Of a stretch of DNA of 64,000 bases, positions 61,435 through 64,000 are shown one piece after another. Below the pieces are notes generated by a model that saw only the letters and a list, made by a program, of their open reading frames with translations, searched no databases and was not told the DNA's origin. The translations under genes were made by a program, and so were the position numbers. Within the stretch, counting starts at the first letter, position 1, and each line of letters opens with the position of its first letter. This DNA is from Palsa-461 sp963768185 (GTDB lineage: Bacteria; Actinomycetota; Acidimicrobiia; Acidimicrobiales; RAAP-2): contig CAVYGS010000005.1 of assembly GCA_963768185.1 (NCBI GenBank), positions 1,240,001 through 1,304,000 of the forward strand, in the 5' to 3' direction.

Positions 61435-62310
61435 TTAGGATGCTGAGAACGTGTGCTCGGCCCCTCGGAACAGGCCCTTCGGTCGGATCAGTAGAACAAC
61501 GAGCATCACGCCAAAGGTCGCCGCATCGATCCACGCTCCTAAACTAAGTGCACCCATTATCGTTGCCACGGCCCCTGCCAGCCCAGCCGCCACAACGGCT
61601 CCGCGAACATCACCTAAACCTCCCACGATCGCCACAGCGAAAGCGACCAATACGTACGTATAGCCAATCGTCGGAGTCAGTGAGTACAGACCCGCCACTA
61701 GTCCTCCGGCCAGGCCGGCCAGGAGCCCACTTATGACAAACGCAATAAAGATCAGTCGGGCCGGGGAAACGCCCATTATTGTGACTGTTTCTCTGTCCAT
61801 CCCGGCTGCACGAATCGCTGTGCCCACGCGAGTACGTCCAAGAAACAGGTACAAGAAGATGAAGGCGATGATGCTTGCTCCAACTAAAATCGCGTCTTGG
61901 CCACTTATGTAAACTCCGCCAATCGCCCAATTCTGTGACAGCCCAGGCTGGGCCGTGACCGGATTGAAGGTGTAGTGAGCACCCAGGCCATTTTCAATAA
62001 TGGCGACCAGACCTAGCGAGATTAAAAACCCGTTAATTGGTCGATTAATAGTGAATCGGAACAGGCCCCGCTCCAGTAGCCCGCACACCAAACCACCCAT
62101 AATGACGGCCACAACTATCGCCAAGCTATACCATGCACCCCCGCTACGATCGACAACGAAGCCCGCATATGCTGCAAGAGTCATGATGTCACCGTGAGCA
62201 AAGTTGACAAGCCTGGTTAAACCAAACACAAGCGTGATTCCAACGGCAACAAGCGCATAAATGGCCGCGTATATGAGCCCATTTATTCCCTGCTGTATTA
62301 CAAGATCCAC
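61435..62310 (-). CDS. livH: Branched-chain-type ABC importer permease (LivH-like)
   Basis: About 291 residues with eight or more membrane helices. GLIYAAIYALVAVGITLVFG, LTRLVNFAHGDIMTLAAYAG and the RVGTAIRAAGMDRETVTIMG loop are LivH hallmarks. GTG at 62310 is preceded by GGGAG and gives the standard N-terminus; a longer start at 62367 would overlap the upstream ATPase gene. The transported solute may be an amide, urea, or aromatic acid as readily as an amino acid. Confidence 0.88.
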   Translation of the reverse strand: MDLVIQQGINGLIYAAIYALVAVGITLVFGLTRLVNFAHGDIMTLAAYAGFVVDRSGGAWYSLAIVVAVIMGGLVCGLLERGLFRFTINRPINGFLISLGLVAIIENGLGAHYTFNPVTAQPGLSQNWAIGGVYISGQDAILVGASIIAFIFLYLFLGRTRVGTAIRAAGMDRETVTIMGVSPARLIFIAFVISGLLAGLAGGLVAGLYSLTPTIGYTYVLVAFAVAIVGGLGDVRGAVVAAGLAGAVATIMGALSLGAWIDAATFGVMLVVLLIRPKGLFRGAEHTFSAS

Positions 62311-62329
62311 AGCATCTCCCGAGCGGCCG

Positions 62330-63070
62330 TTAACCGATGAACCCAGTATGCTGAGCCTCAGATTCACCCATGTATAAGTCGACCAGCCGGCCCTGGATGT
62401 CCTCTCTCATTCCCTCTTGAACTAGAGCTCCCTGACGCAACACACAGTAGCGAGACGCGACCTGGAACACTAAAGATTGAGTCTGCTCCGCCATTAATAT
62501 CGTTGTAGAGGATTCGGTGCTCAAATTCCCTAAGGCACGCCCGAGCTCGTGAATTACTATCGGCGCCAGACCAACCGAGGCTTCGTCCAGAAGGAGAAGG
62601 CGCGGATTTGAGATTAGGCCGCGTCCAATCGCAACCATCTGCTGCTGTCCCCCACTCAGTTCACGGGCGTGGCGATGCTGGGCTCCCGCCAAGACCGGAA
62701 ACAACGAGTAAACGAACTCCTGACGAGCCTTCAACTCCCTTGGAGAAAGGTAATAGCCTCCCATCATTAGATTTTCCTTGACCGACAATCCTGGAAAACA
62801 CCGACGTCCTTGCGGTACATGAGAGATCCCGCGGCGAGCTATAGAAGCCGGGCGAAGGCCATCTAGCCGCTCACCCTCGAAGGTGATGTGTCCTGACTCA
62901 ACACGTGCAAGTCCGGATATGGCCCTTAGGACCGTGGTCTTTCCCGCGCCGTTGAGACCCAAGAGGCCAACATGTCCTCCTGCATTGAGCTCCAACGAAA
63001 AGTCGCGTACAGCGCGGGCGCTACCGTACGACACAGTTAGACGGCTTATTGAAAGCAGGGCCGCGGTCAT
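62330..63070 (-). CDS. livF: Branched-chain-type ABC importer ATPase (LivF-like)
   Basis: A 246-residue ATPase with Walker A GLNGAGKTT, signature LSGGQQQM, Walker B LLLLDEASVGLAP and GISHVPQGRRCFPGLSV. This is the shorter LivF type. It follows livG without a gap and precedes livH. Confidence 0.92.
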   Translation of the reverse strand: MTAALLSISRLTVSYGSARAVRDFSLELNAGGHVGLLGLNGAGKTTVLRAISGLARVESGHITFEGERLDGLRPASIARRGISHVPQGRRCFPGLSVKENLMMGGYYLSPRELKARQEFVYSLFPVLAGAQHRHARELSGGQQQMVAIGRGLISNPRLLLLDEASVGLAPIVIHELGRALGNLSTESSTTILMAEQTQSLVFQVASRYCVLRQGALVQEGMREDIQGRLVDLYMGESEAQHTGFIG

Positions 63071-63838
63071 CTATGGGCTTCCCAAGTAGCTCCGCACAAC
63101 TGCTTCGTCGTCCAACGCCGCATTGGGGACCCCATCAAAAATCAGCTCACCCATATTAAATACCAACAGTCGATCACATAGTCCCAGTAGAAAAGGAACA
63201 TTGTGATCTACGACCACAACGGTAGTGCCTCTTTCGCCCGAGCGTCGGATGCGTTCACCGACCGCATTTAATTCCGCCTCATTTAGCCCGGAGCCAGGTT
63301 CGTCGACCATCAGCAGGCGGGGGCACATTGCGTCCGCAACCGCAAAGCCCAAGAGCTTCTGCATTCCGTATGAAACCTCAGATGCAATGGCATGCCGATA
63401 ATCAGCGAGTCGACTGTGAGCAAGTAGCTCAAGGATCTCCTCATCGCCTGAAGTAAAGCCCGGCCGGTTCAATGCAATGGCCAGGTGTTCTCCGATGCTG
63501 AGGCTGGGAAATATGGTGGTCTCCTGAAAGGTCCTTGCGATGCCCCGCTTGACGAGAGCGCGAGGACTGGCGTGAATGATCGACTCCCCGAAATAGAGCA
63601 GCCCCCCCTTAGTGGGCCGAGCAAATCCTGAAATGACATTTAGCAACGTCGACTTGCCAGACCCATTTGCACCCGCAATACCGAGGATCTGTCCTGCGGG
63701 CACCGCAAAACTGACGGACGTTAGCGCAGCAATACCCCCGTACCTCTTTGTGAGATCTTCGACCTCGAGGCAGGGCACCGTGCGCTCAATTGCTTCCAGC
63801 GCTCCTCCCTGCTTTGGCCGCCCATAGATTCCCCTCAC
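63071..63838 (-). CDS. livG: Branched-chain-type ABC importer ATPase (LivG-like)
   Basis: A 255-residue ATPase. Walker A GANGSGKST, signature SYGMQKL, Walker B LLMVDEPGSGLNEAE and VVDHNVPFLL mark it as LivG-like. GTG at 63838 overlaps the upstream stop (GTGA). An internal start near ERTVPCLEVEDL would remove a 17-residue tail. The gene order is X-livG-livF-livH; livM and the binding protein are not seen and probably lie to the right. Confidence 0.9.
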   Translation of the reverse strand: MRGIYGRPKQGGALEAIERTVPCLEVEDLTKRYGGIAALTSVSFAVPAGQILGIAGANGSGKSTLLNVISGFARPTKGGLLYFGESIIHASPRALVKRGIARTFQETTIFPSLSIGEHLAIALNRPGFTSGDEEILELLAHSRLADYRHAIASEVSYGMQKLLGFAVADAMCPRLLMVDEPGSGLNEAELNAVGERIRRSGERGTTVVVVDHNVPFLLGLCDRLLVFNMGELIFDGVPNAALDDEAVVRSYLGSP

Positions 63839-64000
63839 TTCGACGCCTCGTTCTGCCCGGGGTTGCTCCTGTGGGACGCGACATCGAAGTCACCAATCCT
63901 GTTGTTCAAGGTCAGCTCGACGGCGGGATCACTGCGAACCGGAATCCCTCGTATCCGACGACCGGCAGCGCTAATCAACTCCACTGAACTTAGTACTCCG
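63835..64000 (-). CDS. Unidentified protein, C-terminal fragment (runs off right edge)
   Basis: An open frame of 54 residues enters from the right edge and ends at 63835, with its TGA overlapping the GTG of livG. That coupling supports a real gene in the same operon. The visible end (VELISAAGRRIRGIPV, LTLNNRIGDFDVASHRSNPG) is not diagnostic; the operon position would suit livM, but no membrane segment is visible in this part. Confidence 0.45.
   Translation of the reverse strand, partial: GVLSSVELISAAGRRIRGIPVRSDPAVELTLNNRIGDFDVASHRSNPGQNEASK

Overview
The window is high-GC actinobacterial DNA. The 3-oxoadipate pathway with a PcaL fusion, the SCO6880/DUF6112 conjugation-like cluster, heme-A synthesis and the frequent GTG starts with GTGA overlaps all fit an aerobic, soil-type Actinomycetota; an Acidimicrobiia-like lineage is possible, but the genus cannot be read from the sequence. 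From about 55.6 kb to the right end the DNA is visibly richer in A/T and uses more A/T-ending codons, so that part looks acquired or rearranged.

Layout. (1) 1-4.5 kb: left arm of a probable integrative element ending at tRNA-Arg(ACG). It holds a SNF2 helicase fragment, a DUF6933 protein with an XRE regulator and a three-copy operator array, a Fic protein and a frameshifted tyrosine integrase. (2) 4.7-12.1 kb (+): one pca/pob operon (pcaI-J-H-G-B-L, an IclR regulator, pobA) taking 4-hydroxybenzoate through protocatechuate to 3-oxoadipyl-CoA. (3) 12.0-28.4 kb (-): a catabolic region with two unusual P450s, a peptide-type ABC importer, a carboxylesterase, a CapA-like phosphatase, a MarR regulator, a class III CoA-transferase, a pair of 2-hydroxyacyl-CoA-dehydratase-like proteins that have lost their cluster cysteines, and an alpha/beta hydrolase. 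Matching TCAAG-N3-CTTGA sites lie upstream of two transcription units. (4) 28.6-36.6 kb (-): a ROK kinase, a third P450 and a five-gene T4SS-like cluster without a relaxase. (5) 36.8-44.9 kb: housekeeping genes (SenX3/RegX3-like pair, serS, an ABC exporter, a TlpA-like thioredoxin, ctaB, ctaA, tRNA-Glu). (6) 45-55.6 kb: insertion-sequence sink: a HEPN-type protein, a gene cut by an IS256 element, an IS5 copy, and an IS1380 whose tip holds an ISL3 that is itself split by a further ISL3-type insertion. (7) 55.6-64 kb (-): a CocE/NonD hydrolase, a DUF35/thiolase-like pair, a second CapA-like protein and part of a branched-chain-type ABC importer.

Regions 2, 3 and 7 read as complementary catabolic modules: import (peptide-type and Liv-type ABC), ester or amide hydrolysis, CoA activation and ring oxidation, with the aromatic branch draining into protocatechuate. 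The substrates of regions 3 and 7 are not revealed by the sequence. Several otherwise intact genes carry single-base frameshifts (integrase, pcaJ, permease/ATPase linker, VirB4-like gene, IS5 transposase), so either consensus indels or real decay must be considered.
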